Shown one piece after another: positions 43,396-58,300 of a DNA stretch of 64,000 bases; position 1 is the stretch's first letter; every line of letters begins with the position of its first letter. The notes beneath the pieces are model-generated. The model did no database searches. It was not told the DNA's origin and saw only the letters and a list, made by a program, of their open reading frames with translations. The DNA comes from an uncultured bacterium (GTDB lineage: Bacteria; Cyanobacteriota; Vampirovibrionia; Gastranaerophilales; Gastranaerophilaceae), in assembly GCA_902777855.1 (NCBI GenBank), contig CACYVN010000007.1, positions 280,358 to 344,357 of the forward strand, given 5' to 3'. The translations under genes were made by a program, and so were the position numbers.

Positions 43396-46300
43396 ATGAG
43401 CAAAGACGATAAAAGACGAAATACTTGTAAAGATATTTCTAAAGATATCCTTAGCGATAAGGATACGGTTTTCGTGCCTTGCTCTGATTTATCCCGAAAG
43501 AAAAAGCCGAAAGTTTCTTCGTCCATTAAACAAAAGGCAGAACGTCATTCAGAGGCTCTGCCGAAGATTCAACGCTCCGCTCTGAATGACGGCAGAGCCG
43601 AAGAATCTAAATCGGGCAAGCCGTCTATTATGCAAAAGGCATTGAAGGTAGCGGCGATGTTTGCGTTGGCTGTAGGTACCGGAGCAATGAGTGCTGACAG
43701 TCAGGCGCAGGCGATGAGCAATGTTGCCAATGTACGCAGTGGTGCTGATATCGAGATGCAGGTTTTGCAGGAGCAGGACAAACGTCGCAGGTTCTTGTCG
43801 AACAAGAGTGGCACGAAGTTTACCAACCGGATTGTGCGCACCAATACGTTGCGGATAAATCCTGAGGTATTGAACGCTGTTCAAAACAGTATAGGTCAAA
43901 AAGACGGCATAATGCGTGATTTGGCTTTGCGTGCAAGCGAAGCAACCCTTGCGGAGTCAAATCCGTACCTGTACGGTTCAACTGTGGTTGAGGAATCTAT
44001 CTCCCCTTGGGGAGAAAAGAATTTCGATGCGAGCGAAGCGAGTGTCAGAAATTCAAGAGAGGGTAATGTTTCAGACCCTCTCCTGTCAACTTCGTTGACA
44101 TCCTCCCCCGAGGGAGGTAGAGGTGTCGTAGTCGGCATCAACAGTATAGAAACGATTGAAGTTGAAAGTAATATGTCATTGCGAGGAGTTGACGAAGTCA
44201 ACGACGCGGCAATCCATAATACTTATGACAGCCAAACTCAAACGGCTGGATTGCTTCACTCCGTTCGCAATGACATGAATGGTTATGCGGATACTGTCAT
44301 TGCGAGCGAAATTTTGCCCCCTGTAGAGGGGGAAATGGGTGATAGCCCAAAGGGGGGCAATAACACTCAACCCCCTACCCCGACTATGTCGGTACTTCCC
44401 CCTGCAAGCATGGGGCAGAGGTTATGGTGGCGTGGTGTTGCGACAGGTTTTGCGGCACCGGGGCCGAGTCCGACAGGGCATGTAAAATGGACTGAATCAG
44501 GCAGCAGTGCTGTTCCGTTCACGTTCAATTCAAAGACCGGTGTAGGTACAGGTACTATTCCTGTAACGATTAGTGGTGTTGTCCATTATTACACTTACAC
44601 TTATACAAGACCAAAAGGTGCTTTGGATGAAGGTACGGGTACAGGGGTAAAATATTATAAATGGGGTGATGATGGTTCAGGTAACAAGATACTTGTTGAT
44701 GCAACATCATCTGATTACGATATCATAGCGCATTATCACACCACAGCGGACGGATATACAGAAACCTCAACACGACTTGAAGACCCGACAGACAGTACAA
44801 CTTATAATAACAAAACATTTAATGGGGCGTATGTTTCCGGTTCCTACAAAAAAGGCGGTGCGTTGAGTTTCACAACTGCGGGAGATAGAGGTAACATCAT
44901 TGCAGACTTTGTCGGGAACTATATTAGTTCTACAGATGGCAGCAACTACGGCGGTGCGATTGCTAACTATATTAATAGTGCAGGTGCAAGTGCGACAATT
45001 GGTGATATCACGGGTGACTTCATCGGGAACTATATAACAGGTACAAGTAGCTACAACTACGGCGGTGCGATTTCTAACTATGCAAATAGTACAAATTCAA
45101 CTGTCACAATTGGAGATATCACGGGTGACTTCATCGGGAACCATATAACAGGTACTTACCGAAACTACGGCGGTGCGATTTCTAACCATCTAGAAAGTCC
45201 TGGAACTGCCACAATCGGGAATATCACGGGTGACTTCATCGGGAACTATATTAGTTCAACAGGTAGTTACAACTACGGCGGTGCGATTTCTAACTATGCA
45301 CAATTTACAGGTGCAACTGCCATAATTGGTGATATAAATGGCGACTTCATCGGGAACTATATAACAGGTACAAGTAGCTACAACTACGGCGGAGCGATTT
45401 CTAACTATGCAAATAGTGCAACTGCCACAATTGGAGATATCACAGGTGACTTCATCGGGAACTATATAAGTTCTACTGGAAACAACAACTACGGCGGTGC
45501 GATTTCTAACTATGCTAACAGTGGCGCAACTGCGACAATCTCAAGTATCACAGGTGACTTCATCGGGAACTATATTAGTGGTACAGGTGGCACCAACTAC
45601 GGCGGAGCGATTTCTAACTATGCATCTTCAGTTACTGCCATAATTGGGAATATCACCGGTGACTTCATCGGGAACTATATAAGTTCAAGTAGTAATACTA
45701 ACTACGGCGGTGCAATTTCTAACTATGCAAGTAGTTCAGCAACTGCGACAATCGGAGATATCACAGGTGACTTCATCGGGAACTATATTAATGCAAAGGG
45801 CTATAATACCCGTGGTGGTGCGATAGTTAACCAAAGGGCAGGGGCAAAGATTACATCACTCACCGGTGACTTCATAGGTAACTACATCAAACAGAATTAT
45901 ACATCGAATATTTCTAATACTTATGAAGGCACAATGGGCGGTGCGTTGTCCAATTATATTTACAATCAAACCGGCACGGCTGAATATGGCGATATAAAAG
46001 GTGATTTTATTGGCAACTATATCGATTCTGCTACAAACCAAAATTACGGCGGTGCGATTTCTAACTATGCATCAGGTACGAACGTAAGTGCCACAATCGG
46101 TGCTATCACAGGTGACTTCATCAATAACCATATAATAGGTACTGACCAAAACTACGGTGGTGCTATAGCAAATTATACGCAGAATCTTGGTGTTTCAAAA
46201 ATCGGTCAGATAACAGGTGATTTTATCAATAACTCAGTCACATCAACAGCAGGCAGTGCAATAGGTGGTGCTGTCTATAACAGCAGTGCTGTTATTGATA

Positions 46301-49300
46301 ACGTTGCTGACCGTCAGACATTTAATATAACAAAATACATTGCAATCAACGGTACAACAGGAGAAACGGTTGAATATTGGAATAATTCAAGTAAAACCAG
46401 TATGGATAATTATCTTGCACAAGGCAAAAAACTCGTTGTATCGTATAGCACTTCACTTCAGACGAATCGGTCAGAATCTCAATGGCAAACAATACTGGAT
46501 AATATAACAAGCGGCACTTACCTCACCTCTGACCCGACTAATGCACTCACACCTGAAAAAATTTGGACTCCTGAGTTTTCATCAGAAAATGCTATGAGTG
46601 TTAATGGTGATTTCACTAACAACTCTGTATCAGGTACGACAGAAGCCAAAGGCGGTGCGGTATTTAACGGTATGGTTATCAATAATGATGATAAATACTC
46701 TGTAACTGTTTATAAATATGTCGCAACAAGAGCCGAAACTGGCGAAACTATCACTTATTGGCTAGGCTCAGCGAAAAACAATATAGACTATAACCTGTCA
46801 AAAGGCAAAAAACTTGTTGTGATAAATTCAACCTCCGAGCAGCCAAATAGAACAGAATCTCAATGGACAACAATACTCAATAACATCGCCCAAGGATATT
46901 ATACAACTACTGACCCTGAAAGCGGCTTGACACCTGATGATTATTGGACAGAAGAATACGGCGGCTCTACAATCGCACTCTCAGGTGATTTTACAAACAA
47001 CAGCGCAACCGCAACCACAGGCGAAGCCCAAGGCGGTGCGATCCATAATGGAGGCGTAATCACTTCAATCACCGGTGACTTTATAAACAACAAAGCGACA
47101 TCAGAAAGCGGTACTGCATACGGCGGTGCGATCCATAATGGAGGCGTAATCACTTCAATCACCGGTGACTTTATAAACAACAAAGCGACATCAGAAAGCG
47201 GTACTGCATACGGTGGTGCTATCTACAACAGTGGTAACATGACCGTTACGGATTCAAATTTCTACAATAATAGTGCCCAACGTGGTGGTGCGATTTATAA
47301 TGGTGCAGGGAATTTGAATGTCTTTGCCAATACACAGGATGTTGCGTTCCAAAATAATACTTCAAGCGATATTGCCTCTGCCATAATGGTTTATGGTGCT
47401 GTCAATGTTGAAGGTAAAAACGGTCATGATATAGTATTCAAAAGCAATACCGCGGATGCTGCTTATGGTATTATGTATAACGGCGGAGTGGCAAGTATTA
47501 TTAACGGTCAGGTGTACAACAATAATACTGCTAAATGGGGCATAATACAGGATCAAGGTACTTCGCTTGCGCTTGTTGATACAAATTTTGGCTATAACAC
47601 ACAAAGTGATACAACATACGGTACTTCGGCGATTGCTTCAACCGGAACAAAAGTTGCAATTATAGCAGACAGTCGTGATGTTTCTTTCTATGGCAACAAA
47701 TCTCAAAATTATTATGATATTGGCAGTTCCGGGATATTAAACCTCAATGCTACAAGCGGTAAAACGTTGAGTTTTGGTGGTTCTGTTGAAAGTAGCGGAA
47801 CAGTAAACATCAATAGTACGGGCAACACTTATACAAAACTCGGTACGGATTACACTACATCCGAAGTTGCTATCACCCAAACCGGCGGGGAGTATGTCTT
47901 TGGCAATGCTCTGACAGGCGGAACGGTTAATCTTTATAACGGTGCAAATGTACGATTTGGCAATGTTCGTCAAACAGACGGCACAGTTTCTTATGGTACG
48001 TTTAACGGCTCTTTAACCAACGATGCAAACGGTGGGTATATCAATTTTGCTAATGGTTATGCCGAGGGTGGCGCAATACAACTTTATGGGCTTACTCTTG
48101 GTAGCGATATCAAAGCGGGTATGGATTATAACTTAGCCGCAAACACATCTGATGAATTTTGGCATCAGGGCGGTGCGTATCCTTCTCACAAAATTCTGAT
48201 TGACTATATCAACGCATTTAATCCAAACGCAAGTGAAACGGTTGGTACAACATACACCAAAAATATTGCGGATGATTACAAATCGTACCTTGCCTTATCA
48301 GACACTTTAAAAATCAACAGTGCGTATGAATGGGATGGGTACAGTGCAAGTTACGACAGTGCAACGGGCAACCTGACCTTGACCAAAGTCGCAACGGGCA
48401 CGGAAAACCTGTTCGGGTTCCTGCACAACAACGCTACCGCAACCACTTACACTATGAACCGTGATGAGCAGGCGCTTGTTGATATCGGCACAATGGCGGG
48501 TACCACAAAGACCGTCAATGCGCGCGGATACAACATCATCGGCAACCAGAACGCAGGCATTACGCTTGGCGAAGGTCAGACCTTAACCATCAACAACGCC
48601 AACGTCGAAGGGTTTTATAAAGATGGCAGTGCAGGATTTGCTCTTTTGAACGGTGGAAATTTAGATATTACCAATTCCACATTCCGCAATAATGTTGTTA
48701 CCGGTGATGGGGTTATATATGTTACAAACGGTTCTATCGCCAATATCATTGATTCAAGTTTTTATAATAACGGTTCACTTGGTACAAATTATCAGGGCGG
48801 GGTGTTCGCAACTGAATCCAGCTCTTTTTTAAACATCTTTGCTCAAACAAAAGATTCAATCTTTGACGGTAACTTTGGCAGTGAAGGTTCGGTTGTAAGA
48901 AATTATGGCACATTAAATATTGAAGGTCAAAACGGACACAAGGTAATATTTAGCAACAACAATGCTAATATTGACGGCACGTTATACAACGGCGGCGGCA
49001 ATATAAGTATTAAAAACGCAGAGTTTTTATACAACACATCCCGTGATACGGGCAATATTTATTCAAATGTCAATGTTGGCACAATCACGGTTGCTGACAC
49101 GTTGTTCAAGGGCAACACAGGATATTATGGCAGTGCAATTGACCTGCGTGGCGGCGGCGAAACTTTGACCGTTACAAATTCCACCTTTGAACACAACAGT
49201 ACAACAAACTATGGTGGTGCTATTTATAACGCAGGCACGGCAACAATTACTGGTTCAACATTTAACTACAACACTGCAGCTGAGGTTGGTGGAGCTATAT

Positions 49301-52300
49301 ATCATACCGGTGTTGCGCTCACTATTCGTGATAGTATATTTGAAAACAATACTTCTTCTGGTAGTGCCGGGGCATTGTTCACCAATGCAGGTACGATTAA
49401 TATTTATAATACTGTATTCCGCAACAATTCCGCATCCGGTCAGACCGGCGGATATTACAATAACGGTGCTACTGTTGAGAATTTGATAGCGGATTTTTAT
49501 AATAACAGTGGTGCTGCGGGTTCAGCAATACAGCACTGGAGGGGGTATATCGGCAACCTGCAAGGCACTTTTGATTCCAATCACGGTGGTGATATTGGTG
49601 CGATTTATGCCGGTATTGGTACGATAGATAGTATTTCCAATTCTGTTTTTTCTAATAACATTGCAAACGCAGTCGGTGGAGCGATTTATGTAGGTAGTAC
49701 TGAAGGTGCTACAATCAATACTATTGCTGATACTGTATTTTTAAACAACTCCGCACAACAGGGCGGTGCAATATATAATTCTGCAGGTGGTACAATCACC
49801 TCAATCGGTTCTGCAGGTGGGGTGACCTTCCAAGGTAACTATGCAAAATCTGACAGTAGCGGTGCTCTTGGTGGCGCTATCTATAATGCCGGCACAATTG
49901 GCGACATCACAGGTACATTTGAAGGTAACTATGTTGAATCTGAAAGCGGTCAAGCCCAAGGCGGTGCTATCTATAACGCACTTACCATTGGTAAATACGA
50001 TACAAACGGTGACCCTGTCGAAGGCAAAGGGATAATAAATTCCACGTTTAAAGGAAACTATATAAGTGGCTCATCTACAATATATGGTGGTGTCATCTAC
50101 AATGATACGAATGCAAAGATTAGCGCAATTACGGGTTCTGTGTTTGAAGGCAACTATGCTAAATCAACAAATGGTCCGGCATTGGGCGGGGTAGCGCAAA
50201 ACTACGGTGAAATCAATTCTTCCGGTAACACTTATACCGGCAACTATGTTTCATCTGATACAAATTGGTCAGGCGGTGGTGTTATCCGCAACTCTGGCAT
50301 ATTCGTATCAGATTCAGATACCTATACCGGAAACTATGTTTCAACAGTTCAAGTTTCTCAGGGCGGAGCTATCTACAATGACAGCAGTATAAGTATTTCA
50401 AACGGTAATTTCTCAGGTAACTATACCGAAGGCTATCATGCAGAAGGTGGTGCTGTCTGGAGTTATGGTTCCGGAGCGAATTCAATCACCAATACTGATT
50501 TTACAAACAACTATGCACAGGCTACAGGCGGCAATGCAAAAGGCGGTGCGATTACTGTAAGTCCGGATAATACAATAACCTCTATCACGGGTAACTTCAC
50601 CGGTAACTACGCAAAATCCGAAACCGGCAGAGCCTACGGTGGCGCTATATATAACGAAGGAACAATAAACAGTATTTCCGGGACTTTCAAAGATAACTAT
50701 GCGAAATCAGGAACAAGTTCTGCTGAGGGTGGTGTAATTCGTAATGTAGGTACTATTGGTTCTATCACTGGTACATTTATAAATAACTATGTAATATCTG
50801 ATGTGCATAATACTGCATATGGTGGTGTAATATATAACACTGGTACAATTGACAGTATCTCCGGTACTTTTAAGAATAATTATGCAGATTATGATGGTGG
50901 TGTAATTTGGAACCCGACAGGTGGCAGAATTAAATCAATAGCAGATTCTATTTTTGAAAATAATTCGACAAAAATGGATATTGGAGGCGGTGGTGCGATT
51001 TACAACTATGGAGGTACAATCGATTCAATAAGCAATGTTATTTTCAAAGGTAATGTTGCAGGTAATGATGCTGTTATTGCAAATAATGTCAATGGTACAA
51101 TTACTGAAATCAAAAATTCAACCTTTATAGATAATACTGCAGGCGGATATACTGCAGGTGTGGCTAACCACTCGGGTGTTGTTGGCTTTGTTGCTGATGG
51201 TGGTGATGTTGTATTCAAAAACAACAAATTAGGTAATGCTTATAAAGATATTTACAACTCGGGTACAATCCATCTCAATGCAAACACAGGTAACTCTATA
51301 TCCTTTGGCGGAGATATTGTGAGTGGTAGTTCCGGTACTTTAAATATCAATAATGGCTACAACAGTAGTGCAACAGGCGGGGATTACGTGTTCTACAACA
51401 CTGTTTCAGGTCAGACCATGAACCTTTATGATGGCGCAAGAGTCCTGATGCGTAATCTGAAACAGGCTGATAACACAACAAGTTACGGTCATTTAAACCT
51501 CACAGGCTTCACCTCTACCGGTACGGGCAATGTTCTTGATACCCAAAACGGTACGACTGAAAATGGCGGTATAAGTCTTGGTGCGGTTACTTTAAATAAC
51601 GATACGAATTTAAGACTTGATGTCAATACAAGCGAAGGACAATATGGTGACAAGTTCACTGGTACATGGTCTGGCGGAAGCGGAAGTTTCTTGGTTGATT
51701 CAATTACATTTAATGATAATCTGAATTATACTTCTGCGCTTATTGCCGATGACAATTTAAAAAGCCATATTGCAATGGCTACGACTTATCATGTTTATAA
51801 CGGGATTTACAAAGATAACTATACAGTAACATATAGCAACGGTTATTTGAATTTCATCCCAACTACAGGAACATACAACCTTGCCGGATTCCTCAAGACT
51901 GACACATCAGGCACGACGTATACGCTTGATAGTGACGAACCTATACTTGTCGACATCGGTAACATGGCGGGTAGCGGTAACACCAAAACCGTTAATGCAG
52001 GCAACTACGTTATTAGTGGTAATGAAAAAGCCGGTGTGACTGTTGGTGAAGGTCAAACCTTGAACATCAACGGCGGTACTTGGGATGGGTTTAAGAGCAA
52101 CTCCGGTGGTGCGATTTATAACAACGGCTCAAGTGCAAAGATAGAAAATATCACAAATTCCACCTTTGCCAACAACAGTGCACAGGGCGGTGGTGCGATT
52201 ATTAACTCCTACGGCACAATCTCAAACATCACAAATACCACCTTCACCAACAACAGTGCAAACGCCGGTGGTGCGATTATTATCCTCAGAGGCACGATTG

Positions 52301-55300
52301 GGAATATCACAAATTCCACCTTCACCAATAACAGTGCGATCAGCGAAGGTGGTGCGATTGAGATCTTCAAAGGCACGATTGGGAATATCACAAATTCCAC
52401 CTTCGCCAATAACAGTGTGTCAGGCAAAGGTGGTGCGTTATATAATAAAGATGGCACTATTACCATCAACGCCACAGGTGGAGATGTAACCTTCAACAAC
52501 AACACTGCAGGTACAAACGGCGGTGCTATCTACATTGAAGATGGATCTTTGACCATCAATGCAACGGGTGGGGATGTAAAATTCACCAACAACACTGCAG
52601 GAAGTAATGGCGGTGCGATTTATAACGCTGGTACATTAAGTATTACAACTGCCAATGACCATAAAGTTACCTTTGAGAATAACACTGCACAACAAGGTGC
52701 AGGCATCTATAACACAGGTACTATCACTACAATAGGCAGTGCTGATAATCATGTGCTTTTCAAAGGTAATTATTCAGGGGGTAATGGTTCGGGTCTTAAT
52801 AATCAACTTGGTTCCATTACAACTGTATATGCTGATTTTGTAAGCAATCATACAAATGCTTACGGTGGTGCTATGCGTTCAAGTGGCACACTTGGTACAT
52901 TGATTGCAAACTTTACTGACAATTATGCAACTGCTGATAGGAATGTGACTTCCGGTGCGTTGCATTTGGCTGGTTCAACAGGAACTGTCGGAACTATTAT
53001 CGCTGATTTTACTCGAAATTATGTTAATGCAGGTAGTAGTAGTGGGGCATATGCTTATGGCGGTGCATGGGTTAATAACGGTCAGCATATCGGCTCTGTA
53101 TCAGGAAAATATACAGACAATTATGCAAAATCAGAAAGCGGAACTGCATATGGCGGTGCGATTTATAATCAGAGTGCTGGTACGGTTGATAATATAGGTG
53201 ATCAGGCAACTACCACATTCACAGGAAACTATGCTATCACAAGTGGCACAAACGCTCACGGTGGCGGATTATACAACGGCGGCAAGATTGGCGATATCGT
53301 AGCGGATTTTGACGGAAACTATGCTATCACAAGTGGCACAAATGCTTACGGTGGCGGATTATACAACGGCGGCAAGATTGGTGATATTGTAGCGGATTTC
53401 ACGGGCAACTATGCTAAATCAACGGGAGAATTTAAAGCAGGTGCAGGCGATGCGGTTATATCAGGCGACACAGATGACAACAAAGGCAGTGGCAGAGCTT
53501 ATGGTGGTGCAATCTTTAACCTCGCACGGGTTACAAAAGACGGTGACGGCAACATCACGGGCGTGGTCGAGCATACGGGCGAAATCAACTCCATTCAGGG
53601 CGATTTTAAAGACAACTATGTATACTCCGAAAACGGCTACGCACTCGGCGGCGCTATCTACAACGAATACGGCACGATAGGCTCGATTGGTACCTCAACA
53701 AACAAATCCCTGTTCCAAAATAACAGTGCGGAAGCTAAAAAAGCAATCTATGGCGGCATTTTAGTCAACCAGTTTGGTACAATCGGTGATATATATGCTG
53801 ATTTCACGGGTAACACGGTTTATGTTCACGACGCTAATGCGAGTAGTGGAACCGGTGCGGAAGGTATTATTTACAATAATGCATCAATGGGCAATCTCAC
53901 CGGTGACTTCTCAAATAACACCGTTACAAGTGATGGTTACGGCTACGGTGTAATTGTCAACAAATCCGAAAAAACCGGTGTTGAGGCAAATATCGGGGTT
54001 ATCACAGGCAACTTTACAAACAACGTAATTCGTAGCGGATATTACGGCTATGGCGGTGCGATTATGAACTATGCCGTTTCTAACATGGAAAAAACCGCTA
54101 TCGAAGGTATTGTCGGTAACTTTACCGATAACGGAATGGTTGTTGAACAAAACGTTGGCAGTTATTCTGTCAATAACGGTTACGGCGGTGCGATTACCAA
54201 CGAACCTTATACAAACAATACCGCTGAAATCGGATATATTCACGGTGATTTTACAAGAAACTATGTTATCGCTCCGAACCGTGCACAGGGTGGTGCAATC
54301 AATAACGCTGATGTAAAACGCTCAGCACCGACCGTTGGTCTGATTGGTGAAATTATAGGTGACTTCACCGGTAACTATGTTCAGGGTGGCGGTGAAGCGC
54401 TCGGTGGTGCGATTTCTAACAAAGCCACAATCACCACTATCGGAGCAACAGATGACCACTCACAATTTAGTGGTAACAAAGCAACCTCAACCGATGGTGT
54501 TGCTCATGGTGGTGCGATTTATAATGAAGGCTCTATAACCAACATTTACGCAGATTTTGAAAATAACACCGCAAACGCTACGGGCACTCATCTTGGTTTG
54601 GGTGGTGCTATTTATAATAGCGGTACGATTACCACAATCGGCAGTGCTGAACATAAAGCAACTTTTGAGGGTAACAGCGCATCGGGTAAGACAGGCGGTG
54701 GTGCTATTGCTGTCGCCGCTAACGGTGAGATTTCACACATCTATGCCGATTTTATCGGGAATACCCTGACTTCTGCGGAATCTACGGTTGGCGGTGGTGC
54801 GATTTGGCGTGGTAGTGGAACTTCAATAATCGGTGATATTACGGGTAATTTCATAAATAACTCGATTACGAGCTACAGCAATGCGTATGGTGGTGCGCTT
54901 GAAGGTAGTGGTAGTATTACTTCGATTACGGGTAACTTTATCGATAACAGCGCAACTTCAACAAACGGATTTGTTCAGGGTGGCGCGATCAATCAAAATA
55001 GCGGCTCTATCGGTACTATTGGTACAGATGGCGGCGGTTACAAGTTCCAAAATAACACAGCTATCGCAAAAGGTTATGCTGTAGGTGGTGCTATCTACAA
55101 CCAAGGAACTATAACAAACATTTATGCCGACTTTGAAAACAACAGTTCTATATCGGAAAACAGCAGAGCACATGGCGGTGCGATCTATAACACCGGCACA
55201 ATGACAAATATTCAAGCAGATTTCACGGGCAACTATGTCAAATCAGTAAGCGGTCAAGCCCTTGGTGGTGCGATTTATAATAAAGGTTATGTTACTATCA

Positions 55301-58300
55301 GTGCTGTTGATAAAGATGTCACATTCAGCGGAAACTACGCTAACACCGAGGATAATTTAAACGATATTCACAATGAAGGCACTTTGACTCTGCGTGCGGC
55401 GCATGGCAGAACGATGAGTTTTGACGGTACGATTACCGATGCAGACACCCCGACAGGCACAATGAACATCGGTGATAGCGGGTACACGGGCAGAATCAAC
55501 TTTAACAACGACGTTACGCAGAGTGCAATCGTCTTTAACGGCGGCACGATGCACCTTGATAAGAATAATTCGCTGCATGTCGGCACCTTCACGGTTAACG
55601 GCTGCACGCTCGACCTTATCACAGGTGCAATAGAAACCCAAAACCTCGGCGCTTTGACACTCAATAGTGACCTCAAACTTGCTTTGGATGCTGATATTAC
55701 AGGTGGTGCGATTGGTACAGGCAGTTCAATTGGTGATAATCTTACCGCATCTACTGTCACGGGTTCGGGATCTGTGGTTGTTGATTCCGTCAGATTGTAT
55801 TCTGATATGACAGGTCTTGATACAGTAAAAATCAAGATTGTGGATGATGTTCTTAAAGCCAAAACGGGCGCAAATGTCACATCCGTAACCAATGCAGACG
55901 GCGATAAACTGTATAACTATACCATTGGGTATTCAAACGAAACCGACGGCGGGTATTTGACAATTGATTATAAATACGGATTGTATGATGCGGTTCACGA
56001 CACAGGCACAAGAACGTATAACATGCTATTTGACGAAATTGTCAGCCGGGATCTCGGCGGTATGGAAGGCGACGAACTGACCATTGAAGGGAACAATTTA
56101 TCCGTCAATGGCGGAGATTATGGCGGAATTACCGTCACAGACGGTCAAACTTTAACAGTTCAAAATGTCGGCTCACTTGACGGTACAGGTGCAGTTGTAA
56201 AATCGATTAACGGCTTCAGCACAACAGGCAACGGCGGATTTATCTCTAATGCAGGAACTTTGAACATCACAGACTCGGTATTGACCGGTAATAGTGCAAC
56301 AGGCAACGGCGGTGCAATATATAATAACGCAGGCACGATTACCATTAACGCAATCGGCGCTGATACATACTTCTACAACAACACCGCAGGCACGACTTAT
56401 AACGATATCTACAACTCCGGCACATCAACAGACAACCAAGGCGTTTTGAACCTCAATGCCGCAGCAGGGCAAAAAATCATCTTTAACGGTTCTGTTGCAG
56501 GTCAAGAAATCATGAACGGCGATAACGTTGTTGGTAACTACGGTATATTGAATATCAACAACGATTCGACAAACAAAGGCGGCGAATACATCTTTAACAG
56601 CGGACTTTATGGTACGTTGGAAATTCATAACGGTGCGATTATCAGACTCGGCAGTGCTGAACAACAAGACGGTTCTACAACCTACGGTGTGCTTCATCTG
56701 ACAGGTTTCCATCCTGTTACTGACGAAGGACTTACTCCGGATGAAGCTATCGTTACACTTGATTTGAGAAATAACCACATAGACACGCACCACTTCGGGC
56801 ATGTTATTCAGGGTGCTTCCGTTAACCATTTGCTTGATATTGATTTGGATAACCTGATAGGCGATAATTTTACTGCTGATTCTACTACCGCAATCACCGG
56901 CGACATCTTGGTTGGCGCACTCAACCTTATATCAGGTACCGGCGAAGAAGAAAAAATTGTCAAACTGTCTAAAAACTCGTTCAGATTTGCGTTCAGCTTG
57001 ACACCTGATATTTTGGATAAAGATGGTGATGTATATAAAAATATTACTTATGCAACTGGTGTTGATTATAAAGTCAAAACTCTTGATTATGACTACCTGA
57101 GCGGGAACTTGGTATTCAACGCAAAAGAATTTAATCCAAACGGCGGTACTTTAGACAAAGTTTACGCAACAAGCAGAGATTACCTGAAACTTGCAACAGG
57201 TGCTCATCATCAATATTCAAGCAGTGAGATTGTAGAAACAAGAGATGATGATCACCCTTATATTGTCGTTATCAATGGTCATGTTTATTATTTCAAACCG
57301 AATGAATCATCAGAAAAATTGAATAATTCAATCATTGACCTTGCTGCAACCGGTTCTACTGCGATTAAAGAAGTACGTTCAACGGATAACTATATATTTG
57401 AAAAAGACGGTCATTATTATACATATACTACAACCTTCCTGCCAAAATCAGTTTGGGAACACGATAAATATACCTCCGGACCTAATGCAGGTAAAGAAAC
57501 AGGAACCGAGACCAATTATAATTATCGCAATCCATTGGATGAACATCAATACCACAATATTAAAATGCGTACTGAATATATGAACGCAATCGATACGACT
57601 ACTTGGAATTCGTCAAATGCTACAACTGCCAAAAATTATTCTTGGGCGAATAATAATATTCCTCTTGCAAGTAATTACAAACCGAAAAATGATGATTATG
57701 GTAATTTGATCGGCGTAAGCGGTATGCTTCGTTTTAACCTTCCGCACAATGGTAATGGTACTGAAACAAAATATTATCTGTATGAATATACGATACCGAG
57801 CGATTATACAAGAAAAGATGCCGATGCCGATAGAATAGAAAGTTTGAGTGATAATATTACAAATCAGTATTTCTACCAGTTGTCTAACACCGGTTCAAAT
57901 GGTGGTGCAATATCTAACTCTGCTGCTGAAAATTATCATATCAATGTAGACTTTATCGGAAATAAAGGAAATAGTAAAACCGGTGATCATAATGGCGGTG
58001 GTGCTATTTTCAATACAAAAACCGGTAAATTGAGATTTGTCTCAGGTACATTTATAAATAACACTGCAATTCATGGCGGTGTTGTATTTAACGATGGCGA
58101 TCAGACCACGCACGGTGAGATAAAGGCATTGGTTGGTGATTTTATTGGGAATTCCTCCAATAAATCCGGCGGTGTGCTTAGAAATTATTACGGTAATATA
58201 GGCCTGATTCAGGGTAAATTCATTGGTAACAGAGCCGGTACTGGCGGCGATGGTTGGGGTGGCGTTATCTCTAATAAATTGGATAAAGGTGATACCAATG

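Noticed and set aside
44905-46230. CRISPR-like regular repeats
   Set aside because: The repeats are 105-111 bp, continuous and in one open coding frame; there are no short repeats separated by unique spacers.
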